A stretch of 64,000 nt of DNA from contig NZ_KB899538.1 of NCBI RefSeq assembly GCF_000378305.1, positions 186,001 through 250,000 on the forward strand. The letters are read 5' to 3'. Below the pieces are notes generated by a model that saw only the letters and a list, made by a program, of their open reading frames with translations, had not been told where the DNA came from and ran no database searches. Each line of letters begins with the position of its first letter. Position 1 is the first letter of the stretch. The DNA comes from Thioalkalivibrio sp. ALJ12 (lineage in GTDB: Bacteria; Pseudomonadota; Gammaproteobacteria; Ectothiorhodospirales; Ectothiorhodospiraceae). Position numbers and translations under genes: made by a program. Positions 18,668 through 31,278 of this stretch are shown here, piece by piece.

Positions 18668-19398
18668 TCCGGGCGCATGTCGCCGCTCCCGGTCGTCGGC
18701 TCGGCGGCCTCTTCGGGCTGGCGGAAGGAGGCCAGCAGGTCGCGCAGCTCGCGCGTCCCGGCGTGATCCACGCGTCGGCTCTCGATGATGTGCACCGGTC
18801 GCTGCGCCTCGCCGTAGTACGCCTCGTTGAAGTCGTCACGCACGGTCAGGCGCGAGCCGGACAGGCTCATCCCCAGATAGGCCCCACGCGAGCGGGAATA
18901 GGTCAGGAAGTCGGCCGTCGGGGTGGAGCCACGCCCGGCCCCGACCGGACCGGCGGCAACGGAGGCATCGGCGCCGAGACGGATCGCCGAACCGAACATC
19001 GAGTCCACCGCATCCTGGGTGCGCGCGACCATCACCACCTCGGCGGCATCACCCCCGAACTGCATACCAAAACTGATCGACCCGGCCGAATAGAAGGCAA
19101 CCGGCGAGTAGTCGCCCTTGTCCTCGTCCCAGGCGAGGAACACACCCATGCCCCCGGAGCCCCCGATCAGGAACGCGCCGCGTCCAATACGCGGGAAGAT
19201 GACGACACCTCGGGCGGTGCGCAGATCTTCCTGAAGGTGTTCGTATTCGGGGTGCGTGGCCATACGCTCCAGCGTGACCTTCGCCCGGTCGACAATGTCC
19301 TGCGGGTCAACCTCGCGGCTGAACGGGTTGGCGTGGGCAGTGGCGGACAGCGCAGCCACCACCAGCGCGGTCAGGCAAAGATGGATCAGTCGCTGCAT
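18595..19398 (-). CDS. SYLF (Ysc84) domain lipid-binding protein, secreted
   Basis: A 267-residue exported protein. Residues 1-23 are a signal peptide ending T-A-H-A. The SYLF core includes A-R-G-V-V-I-F-P, G-A-F-L-I-G-G-S-G-G-M-G-V and a G-M-Q-F-G-G-D-A-A-E segment. Eukaryotic relatives bind phosphoinositides; the bacterial role is unknown. The C-terminal ~40 residues are acidic and low in complexity. The ATG at 19398 is preferred over 19443 because it opens the signal peptide. It converges on bioD with a 73-bp overlap and lies downstream of the fba terminator. Confidence 0.88.
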   Translation of the reverse strand: MQRLIHLCLTALVVAALSATAHANPFSREVDPQDIVDRAKVTLERMATHPEYEHLQEDLRTARGVVIFPRIGRGAFLIGGSGGMGVFLAWDEDKGDYSPVAFYSAGSISFGMQFGGDAAEVVMVARTQDAVDSMFGSAIRLGADASVAAGPVGAGRGSTPTADFLTYSRSRGAYLGMSLSGSRLTVRDDFNEAYYGEAQRPVHIIESRRVDHAGTRELRDLLASFRQPEEAAEPTTGSGDMRPDQTLDEVTPGEGGIRQDDFQVESF

Positions 19399-19446
19399 TG
19401 GGTAAACGCTCCGGATTGCTCGGAATTGGCGACATGATCGCATAAA

Positions 19447-19470
19447 AAAAGGGGGCCGAAGCCCCCTTTT
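19447..19470 (-). terminator. Rho-independent terminator after fba
   Basis: GGGGGC (19451-19456) and GCCCCC (19461-19466) form a stem with a CGAA loop, flanked by an A-run and a T-run. Read on the minus strand it ends in a T tract 20 bp after the fba stop, closing the tkt-gap-pgk-pyk-fba operon. Confidence 0.88.
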
Positions 19471-19489
19471 CCGTGCTGCGATCCGCAGA

Positions 19490-20554
19490 TCAGTTGACCT
19501 TGGGATCCAGCTCGCCGGACAGGTAGCGCTTGACCATGTCGTCCAGGGAGATCGGCTTGATCTTGGACGCCATGCCGGCGCAACCGAAGGCCTCGTAACG
19601 GGCCTGGCAGATGTCCTTCATGGCCGCGGTGGAGGCCTTCAGGAATTTGCGCGGGTCGAATTCCTTCGGATTCTCGGCCAGGAACTTGCGCACCGCACCG
19701 GTGGAGGCCATACGCAGGTCGGTGTCGATGTTGACCTTGCGCACGCCGTGCTTGATGCCTTCCTGGATCTCTTCAACCGGCACGCCATAGGTCTCGCCCA
19801 TGTCGCCGCCGTACTTGTTGATGATTTCCAGCCACTCCTGCGGAACGGAGGAGGAGCCGTGCATGACCAGATGGGTATCCGGGATGCGGTTGTGGATCTC
19901 CTTGATGCGCTGGATGGCCAGGATGTCACCGGTCGGCGGACGGGTGAACTTGTAGGCGCCGTGGGAGGTACCAATGGCGATCGCCAGGGCGTCGCACTTG
20001 GTGTTCTTCACGAAGTCGGCAGCCTCGTCCGGGTCGGTCAGCAGCTGGTCGTGGGACAGCTTGCCTTCGGCACCGGAGCCGTCTTCCTCGCCGGCCATGC
20101 CGGTTTCCAGGGAACCCAGGCAGCCCAGCTCGCCTTCCACGGACACACCACAGGCGTGGGCGATCTCGGAGACCTTGGCGGTCACGTCACGGTTGTAGTC
20201 GTAGCTGGCCGGGGTCTTCATGTCGGGCATCAAGGAGCCGTCCATCATCACCGAGCTGAAGCCGGACTGGATGGAGCGCAGGCAGACCGCCGGCTCGGAG
20301 CCGTGGTCCTGGTGCAGCACGACCGGGATGTCCGGATACTGCTCGATGGCGGCAATGATGTTGTGACGCAGGAAGGGCTCGCCGGCGTACTTGCGGGCAC
20401 CGGCGGAGGCCTGAATGATCACCGGGGAGTCGACCGCGGCGGCCGCTTCCATGATCGAGTGGACCTGTTCCATGTTGTTGGCGTTGTACGCCGGCATGCC
20501 ATAGCCGTGCTCGGCGGCATGGTCCAGCAGTTGGCGAAGGGAGATCAGTGCCAT
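19490..20554 (-). CDS. fba: Class II fructose-bisphosphate aldolase, Calvin-cycle subtype
   Basis: A 354-residue zinc aldolase of the CbbA type. It condenses dihydroxyacetone phosphate with glyceraldehyde 3-phosphate or erythrose 4-phosphate. The catalytic and metal residues D83 and H84 lie in [15 protein letters not shown] and V-N-I-D-T-D-L-R are intact. A strong AAGGAGG precedes the ATG. It is the last gene of tkt-gap-pgk-pyk-fba, 69 bp after pyk, a grouping that serves both glycolysis/gluconeogenesis and CO2 fixation. Rubisco and phosphoribulokinase are not in the window. Confidence 0.95.
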   Translation of the reverse strand: MALISLRQLLDHAAEHGYGMPAYNANNMEQVHSIMEAAAAVDSPVIIQASAGARKYAGEPFLRHNIIAAIEQYPDIPVVLHQDHGSEPAVCLRSIQSGFSSVMMDGSLMPDMKTPASYDYNRDVTAKVSEIAHACGVSVEGELGCLGSLETGMAGEEDGSGAEGKLSHDQLLTDPDEAADFVKNTKCDALAIAIGTSHGAYKFTRPPTGDILAIQRIKEIHNRIPDTHLVMHGSSSVPQEWLEIINKYGGDMGETYGVPVEEIQEGIKHGVRKVNIDTDLRMASTGAVRKFLAENPKEFDPRKFLKASTAAMKDICQARYEAFGCAGMASKIKPISLDDMVKRYLSGELDPKVN

Positions 20555-20623
20555 GGGTTCCTCCTTAACGGGATCGGACTGACGTAGAAAAAACTCTTGG
20601 GTTTGCCAGGGGGCCGCGTCGGC

Positions 20624-22054
20624 TCACAGCTCGTCGCCAACGCGCACGATCTTCATGGCATTGGTACCGCCATGTTCGCCCTGCAAATCACCCTTGGTAA
20701 TGATAACCAGCCCGCCATCCTGCACGACGCCCTCGGCCCGGAGCAAGTTGACCGCCTCACGGTTCAGGCTCTCGTGGCTTTCGGGGATCGGCTCCAGGAT
20801 CCGGGGGTATACCCCGCGATAGAGCGTCATACGGCGGCTGGTGGACTCGTGCTGGGTGAGCGCGTAGATCGGAATACCGGAGCTGATACGCGACATCCAC
20901 AGGGCCGTGGAACCGGATTCGGTCAGTGCGGCAATGGCCGCCACGTCCAGGTGGTTCGCCGTGTACATCGTGGCCATCGCGATGGCCTCGTCGACGCGGC
21001 CAAAGGTCGAATCCATGCGGTGGTCCGACTGACGCGCGGCGCGTTGGCGCTCGGCGGCCTCGCAGATCCGGTCCATGCTCTCGACCACGCGCGCCGGATA
21101 GCGTCCCGTCGCGGTCTCGCCGGAGAGCATCACCGCGTCCGTGCCGTCAAGCACCGCGTTGGCCACATCGAAGACCTCGGCACGCGTCGGGATCGGGTTC
21201 TGAATCATGGTCTCCATCATCTGGGTCGCCGTGATGACCAGACGATTGAGCGTACGCGCCCGCGAGATCAGGGTCTTCTGCACGCCGGGCAGCTCGGCGT
21301 CACCAATCTCCACGCCGAGGTCCCCGCGCGCGATCATGATCACCTCGGAGGCCGCGATGATCTCGTCGATCACCTCCAGGGCCTCGGAGCGCTCGATCTT
21401 CGCGCAGATCCCGGCCTCCCAGCCGGCGTCATTCAGCAGGCTGCGCGCCAGGTGCAGATCTTGCGCGGAACGCGGGAAGGAGACGGCCAGGTAGTCCACC
21501 TGCAGCTCGGCCGCCAGACGGATATCCTCGCGGTCCTTTTCGGTGATCGCGGGGGCGGACAGGCCACCGCCCTGGCGGTTGATGCCCTTGTTGTTGGACA
21601 ACTCGCCCCCGACCACGACGGTCGTCTCGATGCGCGCCCCGTTGACGGCGGTCACCTTGAGCACGATACGCCCGTCATCCAGCAACAGGATGTCGTCGGG
21701 GCGCACGTCCTGCGGCAGTTCCTTGTAGGTCAGCCCGACCTGGGTCCCATCCCCGGCGTCGCGATCCAGGTCCCCGTCCAGCGCGAAGGACGCGCCTTCC
21801 TGGAGTTGGACCCGACCTTCGCGAAAGCGGTCGATGCGGATCTTGGGGCCCTGCAGATCGCCAAGGACGCCGACGCAGCGACCCGCGCGATCCGCCGCGG
21901 CGCGCAGGCGGGCGAGCCGGGTACGATGGTCATCCGGGTCGCCATGCGAGAAGTTCAATCGAACGACATCCACGCCGGCCAGGATGATGGCCTCCATGGC
22001 CTCGTCGGTATCCGTGGCCGGCCCGAGGGTGGCCACGATCTTGGTACGTCTCAT
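20624..22054 (-). CDS. pyk: Pyruvate kinase
   Basis: A 476-residue enzyme making pyruvate and ATP from phosphoenolpyruvate and ADP. The N-terminal R-R-T-K-I-V-A-T-L-G-P, the substrate/metal region R-L-N-F-S-H-G, the catalytic K-I-E-R-S-E, the M-I-A-R-G-D-L-G-V-E motif and T-A-T-Q-M-M-E-T-M are all present. A C-terminal regulatory domain follows, including G-S-T-A. It is 37 bp downstream of pgk and 69 bp upstream of fba. Confidence 0.96.
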   Translation of the reverse strand: MRRTKIVATLGPATDTDEAMEAIILAGVDVVRLNFSHGDPDDHRTRLARLRAAADRAGRCVGVLGDLQGPKIRIDRFREGRVQLQEGASFALDGDLDRDAGDGTQVGLTYKELPQDVRPDDILLLDDGRIVLKVTAVNGARIETTVVVGGELSNNKGINRQGGGLSAPAITEKDREDIRLAAELQVDYLAVSFPRSAQDLHLARSLLNDAGWEAGICAKIERSEALEVIDEIIAASEVIMIARGDLGVEIGDAELPGVQKTLISRARTLNRLVITATQMMETMIQNPIPTRAEVFDVANAVLDGTDAVMLSGETATGRYPARVVESMDRICEAAERQRAARQSDHRMDSTFGRVDEAIAMATMYTANHLDVAAIAALTESGSTALWMSRISSGIPIYALTQHESTSRRMTLYRGVYPRILEPIPESHESLNREAVNLLRAEGVVQDGGLVIITKGDLQGEHGGTNAMKIVRVGDEL

Positions 22055-22091
22055 CCGCGTCGTTCTCCGTCAGCGGAGAGCGCGCCGGGCA

Positions 22092-23270
22092 TCAGCCGCG
22101 GGCGCGCTCTTCCAGGATGGCGACGGCCGGCAGGGTCTTGCCTTCGAGAAACTCGAGGAAGGCGCCACCACCGGTGGAGATGTAGCTGATGCGATCGGCC
22201 AGGTTGTACTTGTCGATCGCGGCCAGGGTGTCGCCCCCGCCGGCGATGGAGAACGCATTGCTCTCGGCGATGGCCTCGCCCAGGGCCTTGGTACCGGCGG
22301 CGAACTGGTCGAACTCGAACACGCCGACCGGGCCATTCCAGACGATGGTGCCAGCGTTGCGCAGGGCCTCGGCGTAGGTCGCCGCGGTATCGGGGCCGAC
22401 GTCGAAGATCATGTCGTCATCGGCTACGGCATCGACAGACTTGGTCTCGGCCGGGGTGGACTCAGAGAATTCCTTGCCCACGGTCACGTCGGTCGGCACC
22501 GGGATCTCGCCGCCCTTGGCGCGAGCCGCCTCCATCAGGCGCTTGGACTCATCGACCAGATCGGCCTCGTACAACGACTTGCCGACACCGTGGCCCTGGG
22601 CCGCGATGAAGGTATTGGCGATGCCGCCACCGACGATCAGCTGATCCACCACGCTGGACAGCGATTCCAGCACGGTGAGCTTGGTCGAGACCTTGGAGCC
22701 GCCCACGATGGCCACCAGCGGGCGCTTCGGGGTCTCGAGGGCCTTGCCCAGGGCCTCGAGTTCCTTGGCCAGCAGCGGACCGGCGCAGGCCTGCGGGGCA
22801 AACTTCGCCACACCATGGGTCGAGGCCTGGGCGCGGTGAGCGGTACCAAAGGCATCCATCACGAACACGTCGCACAGGGCCGCGTACTTTTTGGCGAGCG
22901 CCTCGTCGTCTTTCTTCTCGCCCGCATTGAAGCGGACGTTTTCGAGCAGGATGACCTCACCCGGCTGGGCGTCCACACCGTCGAGGTAATCCCGCACCAG
23001 GCGCACTTCGCGGCCCAGCAGACCGGCCATGTGCTCGGCGACCGGGGACAGGGAATCCTCCTCGGAGAACTCGCCCTCGGTCGGGCGGCCCAGGTGCGAC
23101 ATCAGCATCACCGCGGCGCCGGCGTCCAGCGCCTTCTGCACGGTCTCCAGGCTCGCACGGATACGCGCGTCGGAGGTGACCTTGCCGCCTTTCACCGGCA
23201 CGTTCAGGTCCTGGCGCACCAGCACGCGGCGGCCATTCAGGTCGAGATCGGTCATCTTGATGACAGACAT
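22092..23270 (-). CDS. pgk: Phosphoglycerate kinase
   Basis: A 392-residue monomeric kinase interconverting 1,3-bisphosphoglycerate and 3-phosphoglycerate. The start [11 protein letters not shown] at 23270 matches the family; in-frame sequence upstream to 23369 is not conserved. [31 protein letters not shown] and the C-terminal G-G-G-D-T nucleotide loop are intact. It lies downstream of a hairpin that follows gap, so part of its transcription may depend on read-through. Confidence 0.96.
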   Translation of the reverse strand: MSVIKMTDLDLNGRRVLVRQDLNVPVKGGKVTSDARIRASLETVQKALDAGAAVMLMSHLGRPTEGEFSEEDSLSPVAEHMAGLLGREVRLVRDYLDGVDAQPGEVILLENVRFNAGEKKDDEALAKKYAALCDVFVMDAFGTAHRAQASTHGVAKFAPQACAGPLLAKELEALGKALETPKRPLVAIVGGSKVSTKLTVLESLSSVVDQLIVGGGIANTFIAAQGHGVGKSLYEADLVDESKRLMEAARAKGGEIPVPTDVTVGKEFSESTPAETKSVDAVADDDMIFDVGPDTAATYAEALRNAGTIVWNGPVGVFEFDQFAAGTKALGEAIAESNAFSIAGGGDTLAAIDKYNLADRISYISTGGGAFLEFLEGKTLPAVAILEERARG

Positions 23271-23374
23271 GGGAGTACCTCTCGGAAATACGTTGAACAG
23301 ATAAAGGCTTCGGGCCAGCCCCGTTCGGGACTCGCCCCAGGCCTCTGGATCCCGGCCAACCCGGGACAAGGAAA

Positions 23375-23402
23375 ACGGCCGGGCCCGCGAGGACCCGGCC
23401 GT
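23375..23402 (-). terminator. Hairpin between gap and pgk
   Basis: ACGGCCGGG (23375-23383) pairs with CCCGGCCGT (23394-23402) six bases after the gap stop, followed on the minus strand by a short TTTC. In a tkt-gap-pgk-pyk-fba operon this could be a partial terminator that sets gap above pgk, or an mRNA 3'-end protector. Confidence 0.6.
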
Positions 23403-23408
23403 CAGGCC

Positions 23409-26458
<3,050 letters not shown>

Positions 26459-26817
26459 GCTGAACTCCTGCTCTTTCGAAATAGTGTTTGGGTTCGGCTG
26501 GCGGCGATCAGCGGCGCGGGGCACCAGCGGCGGCCAGACCCGGACAGGTCGACCGATCGAGGGCACACAGATCCTGCCGGCGCTCAAAGACACGGAATGG
26601 CCCGAGCAGCCCCAGCAAAGGCGATGCATTTTGGCCACTTTCCGCGATCGGGGCAAGTCGGCGCCAGGGCGCACCAGAACGCGGTCTCAACGGGATTCGT
26701 GCGGCCCGGGGCCCCACAAACACCGGGAGGGGGGCTTAGAAAATCTCGTCGAGTTGCGTTACAGTACTGGTCGTTTTGCGCAAAACTAAATCGAAACGAC
26801 CCACAAAGGAACGCCTA
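26459..26817. other. Divergent regulatory region tkt / metK
   Basis: This 359-bp gap should hold promoters for the carbon operon (minus) and metK (plus). No gene is seen. A 14-bp perfect palindrome lies at 26773-26786. A weak sigma-70-like pair for metK may be TTAGAA and TACAGT with 18-bp spacing, placing the palindrome near the start of transcription. No clear CbbR T-N11-A site was recognised. Confidence 0.5.
26773..26786 (+). promoter_or_regulatory. 14-bp palindrome upstream of metK, possible operator
   Basis: GTTTTGCGCAAAAC is a perfect palindrome 31 bp before the metK start codon. It does not match the MetJ box (AGACGTCT). Its place in the promoter/leader suggests a repressor operator for SAM synthesis, but this is inference. 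Confidence 0.35.
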
Positions 26818-27990
26818 ATGTCCAACGATTACATCTTCACCTCGGAATCGGTTTCCGCGGGCCATCCCGACAAGATGGCCGACCTGGTCTCCGACACCAT
26901 CGTCGACGCCATCATCGAGCAGGATCCGCATGCGCGTATCGCCTGCGAGACCGCCACCAAGACCGGCATGGTCATGCTGCTGGGCGAGATCACCACCGGC
27001 GCGCAGATCGATTACGAGCGCCTGGTGCGCGAGACCGTCTGCGAGATCGGCTACAACGATTCCGACGTCGGCTTCGACGGCAAGACCTGCGCCGTGCTGA
27101 ACGTGCTGGGTGAACAGTCCCAGGACATCGCCATGGGCGTGGACCGCGACGTCTCCGACCGCGCCACCCAGGGTGCCGGTGACCAGGGCCTGATGTTCGG
27201 CTACGCCGCGCGCGAAACCGATACGCTGATGCCCGCCCCGATCTTCTACGCCCACAAGATGGTGCGTATCCAGTCCGAACTGATGAAGAGCGGCAAGCTG
27301 CCGTGGCTGCGCCCGGACGCCAAGTCCCAGGTCTCGCTGCGCTACGAAGACGGCAAGCCGGCCGGCCTGGACGCGGTGGTCCTGTCCACCCAGCACAGCC
27401 CGGACATCTCGCAGAAGGATCTGCAGGAAGCGATCTACGAAGAGATCTTCAAGAAGGTGCTGCCGAACGAATGGCTGAGCCAGGTCTCCGACGACAAGAT
27501 CCACATCAACCCGACCGGCAAGTTCGAGATCGGGGGCCCGGTGGGTGACGCCGGTCTGACCGGCCGCAAGATCATTGTTGACACCTACGGCGGCATGGCC
27601 CGTCACGGTGGTGGCGCGTTCTCCGGCAAGGACCCGTCCAAGGTGGACCGTTCCGCTGCCTACGCCGGCCGCTACGTGGCCAAGAACATCGTCGCCGCCG
27701 GCCTGGCCGACAAGTGCGAGATCCAGGTCTCCTACGCCATCGGCGTGGCCGAGCCGACCTCGATCACCGTCGACACCTTCGGCACCGGCAAGGTCGACGA
27801 TCGCAAGATTGAAGGCTTCGTGCGCGAAGTGTTTGATCTGCGCCCGTGGGGCCTGATCCAGATGATGGATCTGCTGCGCCCGATCTACAAGGCGACCGCC
27901 GCCTATGGTCACTTCGGCCGCGAAGACGTCGACCTCCCCTGGGAGCGTACCGACAAGGCCGAGGAACTTAAGAAGATGGCGGGCCTCTAA
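26818..27990 (+). CDS. metK: S-adenosylmethionine synthase
   Basis: A 390-residue enzyme making SAM from methionine and ATP. H16 lies in the signature [16 protein letters not shown] and the P-loop-like [12 protein letters not shown] are intact. The ATG at 26818 has AAAGGAA upstream and starts at the conserved M-S-N-D-Y-I-F; an upstream ATG at 26776 overlaps the palindrome. It is followed after 134 bp by ahcY with an SAH riboswitch between them, so the two are regulated separately although they share the methyl cycle. Confidence 0.96.
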   Translation: MSNDYIFTSESVSAGHPDKMADLVSDTIVDAIIEQDPHARIACETATKTGMVMLLGEITTGAQIDYERLVRETVCEIGYNDSDVGFDGKTCAVLNVLGEQSQDIAMGVDRDVSDRATQGAGDQGLMFGYAARETDTLMPAPIFYAHKMVRIQSELMKSGKLPWLRPDAKSQVSLRYEDGKPAGLDAVVLSTQHSPDISQKDLQEAIYEEIFKKVLPNEWLSQVSDDKIHINPTGKFEIGGPVGDAGLTGRKIIVDTYGGMARHGGGAFSGKDPSKVDRSAAYAGRYVAKNIVAAGLADKCEIQVSYAIGVAEPTSITVDTFGTGKVDDRKIEGFVREVFDLRPWGLIQMMDLLRPIYKATAAYGHFGREDVDLPWERTDKAEELKKMAGL

Positions 27991-28018
27991 AAGCACCCGA
28001 CATTTTGTAAGCGAAATA

Positions 28019-28104
28019 CCCATCCGGCTGAGGAGCGCTGCAGCGGTTTAACCGTCAGGCTCAGCCGGATGCCCCCCTGAAACGTGAACACGGCGCTCAT
28101 CCAG
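28019..28104 (+). promoter_or_regulatory. SAH (S-adenosylhomocysteine) riboswitch upstream of ahcY
   Basis: The leader shows the SAH-element pattern: an 11-bp P1 stem (28021-28031 with 28061-28071), a conserved GGAGCGCTGCAGC segment, a small CGGTT/AACCG hairpin, and GTCAGGCTCAG. GAGCGC (28033-28038) pairs with GCGCTC (28093-28098) to make the pseudoknot. In this class SAH binding turns expression on, here of the SAH hydrolase. The ribosome site GGAGAAG (28111-28117) lies just downstream, and AACCG next to it (28107-28111) could alternatively pair with CGGTT of the hairpin, hinting at translational control (inference). Confidence 0.92.
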
Positions 28105-28124
28105 ATAACCGGAGAAGTTGATCC

Positions 28125-29537
28125 ATGAATGCTGTGATGAACGACAAGAAAACCACCGATTACGTCGTCAAGGACATCAACCTTGCCGAGTTCGGCCGCA
28201 AGGAAATTGCGATCGCCGAGACCGAGATGCCCGGTCTGATCCAGACCCGCGAAGAATTCGCGGCCTCCAAGCCGCTGAAGGGCGCCAAGATTGCAGGCTC
28301 CCTGCACATGACGATCCAGACCGCGGTTCTGATCCAGACCCTGGAAGCCCTGGGTGCGGACGTACGCTGGGCCTCCTGCAACATCTACTCCACCCAGGAC
28401 CACGCCGCGGCCGCGATCGCCGACAACGGCACCCCGGTCTTCGCCGTGAAGGGCGAGACCCTGGAAGAGTATTGGGACTACTGCCACCGCATCTTCGAAT
28501 TCGACGGCGGCGCCAACATGATCCTGGACGACGGCGGTGACGCCACGCTGCTCCTGCACATCGGCGCCAAGGCCGAGAAGGACCAGTCCGTCATCTCCAA
28601 CCCGGAGAACGAAGAAGAAGTCGCCCTGTTTGCCTCGATCAAGGATCGTCTGGCCAAGCAGCCGACCTGGTACTCCGAGCAGCTCGCCAAGATCAAGGGC
28701 GTGACCGAAGAGACCACCACCGGTGTCCATCGCCTGTACCAGATGGCGAAGGACGGCGAGCTGGCCTTCCCGGCGATCAACGTCAACGACTCGGTCACCA
28801 AGTCCAAGTTCGACAACCTGTACGGCTGCCGCGAGTCCACCGTGGACTCCATCAAGCGCGCCACCGACGTGATGATCGCGGGCAAGATCGCCGTGGTCTG
28901 TGGCTACGGTGACGTCGGCAAGGGTGCGGCTCAGTCGCTGGCCGGCCTGGGTGCCACCGTGTGGGTCACCGAGATCGACCCGATCTGCGCCCTGCAGGCC
29001 GCCATGGAAGGTTTCCGCGTGGTCACGATGGAAGACGCGGCCGACAAGGCCGAGATCTTCGTTACCGCCACCGGTAACAAGGACGTGATCACCGAAGATC
29101 ACATGACCCGCATGAAGAACCAGGCCATCGTCTGCAACATCGGCCACTTCGACTCCGAGATCGCCGTGGCCGCGATGCGCAAGTACGAGTGGGAGAACAT
29201 CAAGCCGCAGGTTGACCACATCATCCTGCCGAACGGCAACCGGATCATCATGCTGGCCGAAGGCCGTCTGGTGAACCTGGGCTGCGGCACCGGTCATCCG
29301 AGCTTCGTGATGTCCAACTCCTTCACCAACCAGACCCTGGCCCAGATCGAGCTGTGGACGAAGGGTGACCAGTACGACAAGAACGTCTTCGTGCTGCCGA
29401 AGCACCTGGACGAGAAGGTCGCACAGCTGCACCTGTTCAAGCTGGGCGCCAACCTGACCCGTCTTACCGACGATCAGGCGGCGTACCTGGGTATGTCGGT
29501 GGATGGCCCGTTCAAGCCGGAACACTACCGCTACTGA
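28125..29537 (+). CDS. ahcY: Adenosylhomocysteinase
   Basis: A 470-residue NAD-dependent hydrolase that splits SAH to homocysteine and adenosine, relieving product inhibition of methyltransferases. The N-terminal substrate domain has S-L-H-M-T-I-Q-T-A; the NAD motif is G-Y-G-D-V-G-K-G; the C-terminal lysine/tyrosine P-E-H-Y-R-Y is intact. The ATG at 28125 follows GGAGAAG; a second ATG four codons later (28137) is an alternative. Regulation by the SAH riboswitch directly upstream is supported by sequence. metF follows, behind a terminator-like hairpin. Confidence 0.96.
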   Translation: MNAVMNDKKTTDYVVKDINLAEFGRKEIAIAETEMPGLIQTREEFAASKPLKGAKIAGSLHMTIQTAVLIQTLEALGADVRWASCNIYSTQDHAAAAIADNGTPVFAVKGETLEEYWDYCHRIFEFDGGANMILDDGGDATLLLHIGAKAEKDQSVISNPENEEEVALFASIKDRLAKQPTWYSEQLAKIKGVTEETTTGVHRLYQMAKDGELAFPAINVNDSVTKSKFDNLYGCRESTVDSIKRATDVMIAGKIAVVCGYGDVGKGAAQSLAGLGATVWVTEIDPICALQAAMEGFRVVTMEDAADKAEIFVTATGNKDVITEDHMTRMKNQAIVCNIGHFDSEIAVAAMRKYEWENIKPQVDHIILPNGNRIIMLAEGRLVNLGCGTGHPSFVMSNSFTNQTLAQIELWTKGDQYDKNVFVLPKHLDEKVAQLHLFKLGANLTRLTDDQAAYLGMSVDGPFKPEHYRY

Positions 29538-29547
29538 TCGGCCAGCC

Positions 29548-29574
29548 TCACATTTCAATTCGTTGCTAATGTGA
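29548..29574 (+). other. Hairpin preceding the ahcY/metF terminator
   Basis: TCACATT and AATGTGA form a 7-bp stem around a 13-nt loop, 7 bp before the strong terminator hairpin. Together they could act as a two-hairpin leader for metF, or this may simply be 3' UTR structure of ahcY. Confidence 0.4.
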
Positions 29575-29581
29575 ACGCCGA

Positions 29582-29617
29582 GGCGGGCCGCATGTTCGTG
29601 CGGTCCGCCTTCTTTTT
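29582..29617 (+). terminator. Rho-independent terminator between ahcY and metF
   Basis: GGCGGGCCGCA (29582-29592) pairs with TGCGGTCCGCC (29599-29609) with one G-T wobble, followed by TTCTTTTTG. It ends 15 bp before the metF start, so it either ends ahcY transcription or works as an attenuator for metF. Confidence 0.85.
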
Positions 29618-29632
29618 GTCTGGAGGACAAAC

Positions 29633-30487
29633 ATGTCTACCCAAAAACGCGTCTTCAGCGTTGAGTTTTTCCCGCCCAAGGACGAGGCCGGGGCCGAACG
29701 ACTGGCCAAGGCCCGCAAGCGCCTGGGCGCACTGAATCCCGAGTTCTATTCCGTCACCTTCGGCGCCGGCGGCTCGACCCGCGACCGCACCCTGGAGACG
29801 GTCCGGGACATCATCGACAACGACGGCATCCCGGCCGCCCCTCACGTCTCCTGCATCTCCTCGACCAAGGGCGAGCTGCACGAGCTGCTGTCGACCTACC
29901 GCGACATCGGCGTTAACCGCATTGTCGCACTGCGCGGCGACCTGCCGTCCGGCACCAAGAACTCCGGCGGCGACTTCCGCTATGCCTCCGAGCTCGTGGA
30001 GTTCGTGCGCGCCGAGTTCGGCGACCAGTTCAAGATCGAGGTCGCGGCCTATCCGGAGTTCCATCCTCAGGCCCCGAACGCCGAGAAAGACCTGGAGAAC
30101 TTCAAGACCAAGGTCGACGCCGGCGCGGACGCCGCGATCACCCAGTATTTCTACAACGTGGACGCCTACGAGGCCTTCATGGAACGGGTGGAGAAGATGG
30201 GCATCACCATCCCGATCATTGTCGGGATCATGCCGATCACCAACTACACCCAGATCGTGCGCTTCTCCGAGATGTGCGGCGCCGAGATCCCCCGTTACAT
30301 CCGCAAGCGGATGGAGGCCTACGGTGACGACAAGGAGTCGATCCGCAAGTTTGGCATCGAGGTCGCCACGCGCCTGACCGACGACGTCCTCGACAAGGGC
30401 GCCCCGGGGATCCACTTCTACTCCATGAACCAGGCCGGTCCGACCGAGACCATCTGGAAGAACCTGGACCTGGACAACCGTCGGTAA
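29633..30487 (+). CDS. metF: 5,10-methylenetetrahydrofolate reductase
   Basis: A 284-residue FAD-dependent reductase making 5-methyltetrahydrofolate for methionine regeneration. The N-terminal S-V-E-F-F-P-P-K holds the catalytic glutamate, S-V-T-F-G-A-G-G-S-T-R binds folate/FAD, and A-L-R-G-D and T-Q-Y-F-Y-N are intact. GGAGG lies 6 nt before the ATG. The terminator just upstream leaves little room for its own promoter, suggesting read-through or attenuation. It is followed 6 bp later by rsmE. Confidence 0.95.
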   Translation: MSTQKRVFSVEFFPPKDEAGAERLAKARKRLGALNPEFYSVTFGAGGSTRDRTLETVRDIIDNDGIPAAPHVSCISSTKGELHELLSTYRDIGVNRIVALRGDLPSGTKNSGGDFRYASELVEFVRAEFGDQFKIEVAAYPEFHPQAPNAEKDLENFKTKVDAGADAAITQYFYNVDAYEAFMERVEKMGITIPIIVGIMPITNYTQIVRFSEMCGAEIPRYIRKRMEAYGDDKESIRKFGIEVATRLTDDVLDKGAPGIHFYSMNQAGPTETIWKNLDLDNRR

Positions 30488-30493
30488 CACCCG

Positions 30494-31261
30494 ATGCGCT
30501 GCCCCCGGCTGCTGATCAACGACACGGATCTGGCCGCGGGGCAGTCTATTCCCGCGTCGCAGGACCGGCTGCACTACGCCACCAATGTCCTGCGTCTCAA
30601 GAACCATGCTGCCTGCCGGGTGTTCGACGGTCAGGGCAACGAATTCCACGCCCGTCTGGATATCACCGGACGGCGCACCGGCACCTTCCACCTGGGCGAG
30701 CGCGCCGCCGCCGCCACCACACCCGCACGCCCCATTGAGCTGCTCCAGGGCATTGCCCGGGGAGACCATATGGATCTGGCGGTCCAGAAGGCGGTGGAGC
30801 TGGGTGTCAGCATGATCCGGCCCGTGCTCTGCGAACGCAGCCGTTCGGCCGCAGCCCATCGGGGACTGGACAAGCGCCATGCCCACTGGGCCGGGATCAT
30901 CCAGGCCGCCGCCGAACAATGCGGCCGTAACGAGCTACCGCTTCTGGCACCACCAGCCACACTGGACGACGCGCTGGGCGCCAGCTCACCCGGCCTCGAC
31001 CTGGTCGCGGACGAACAGGGCCCGCCCCTGTCCGGGGCACTCGACGCGTTCGGGAAGGGGGGCACGTCCGGACGGGTACGGATACTGATCGGACCCGAGG
31101 GGGGGCTAACTGACGAGGAACGCCTCCAGACGCGCAAGGCGGGGTTTCAATCCGTCTCCATGGGCCCCCGCACCCTGCGCACGGAGACGGCCGCGATCAG
31201 CCTTTTGACCCTGGTGCAATGGAAGCTCGGGGATCTCGACGGTGGGGCGGCCCTCACCTGA
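30494..31261 (+). CDS. rsmE: 16S rRNA m3U1498 methyltransferase
   Basis: A 255-residue SPOUT-family methyltransferase. The N-terminal PUA-like part has H-Y-A-T-N-V-L-R-L; the catalytic region contains K-A-V-E-L-G-V, E-Q-C-G-R, I-G-P-E-G-G-L-T and L-G(P)-R-T-L-R-T-E-T-A, where the usual L-G is M-G. It methylates N3 of U1498 in the decoding region. It lies 6 bp after metF, whose pathway supplies the methyl groups, and converges on the chp cluster with a 17-bp gap. Confidence 0.93.
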   Translation: MRCPRLLINDTDLAAGQSIPASQDRLHYATNVLRLKNHAACRVFDGQGNEFHARLDITGRRTGTFHLGERAAAATTPARPIELLQGIARGDHMDLAVQKAVELGVSMIRPVLCERSRSAAAHRGLDKRHAHWAGIIQAAAEQCGRNELPLLAPPATLDDALGASSPGLDLVADEQGPPLSGALDAFGKGGTSGRVRILIGPEGGLTDEERLQTRKAGFQSVSMGPRTLRTETAAISLLTLVQWKLGDLDGGAALT

Positions 31262-31278
31262 CGTTCGAGGCCGTCGGC

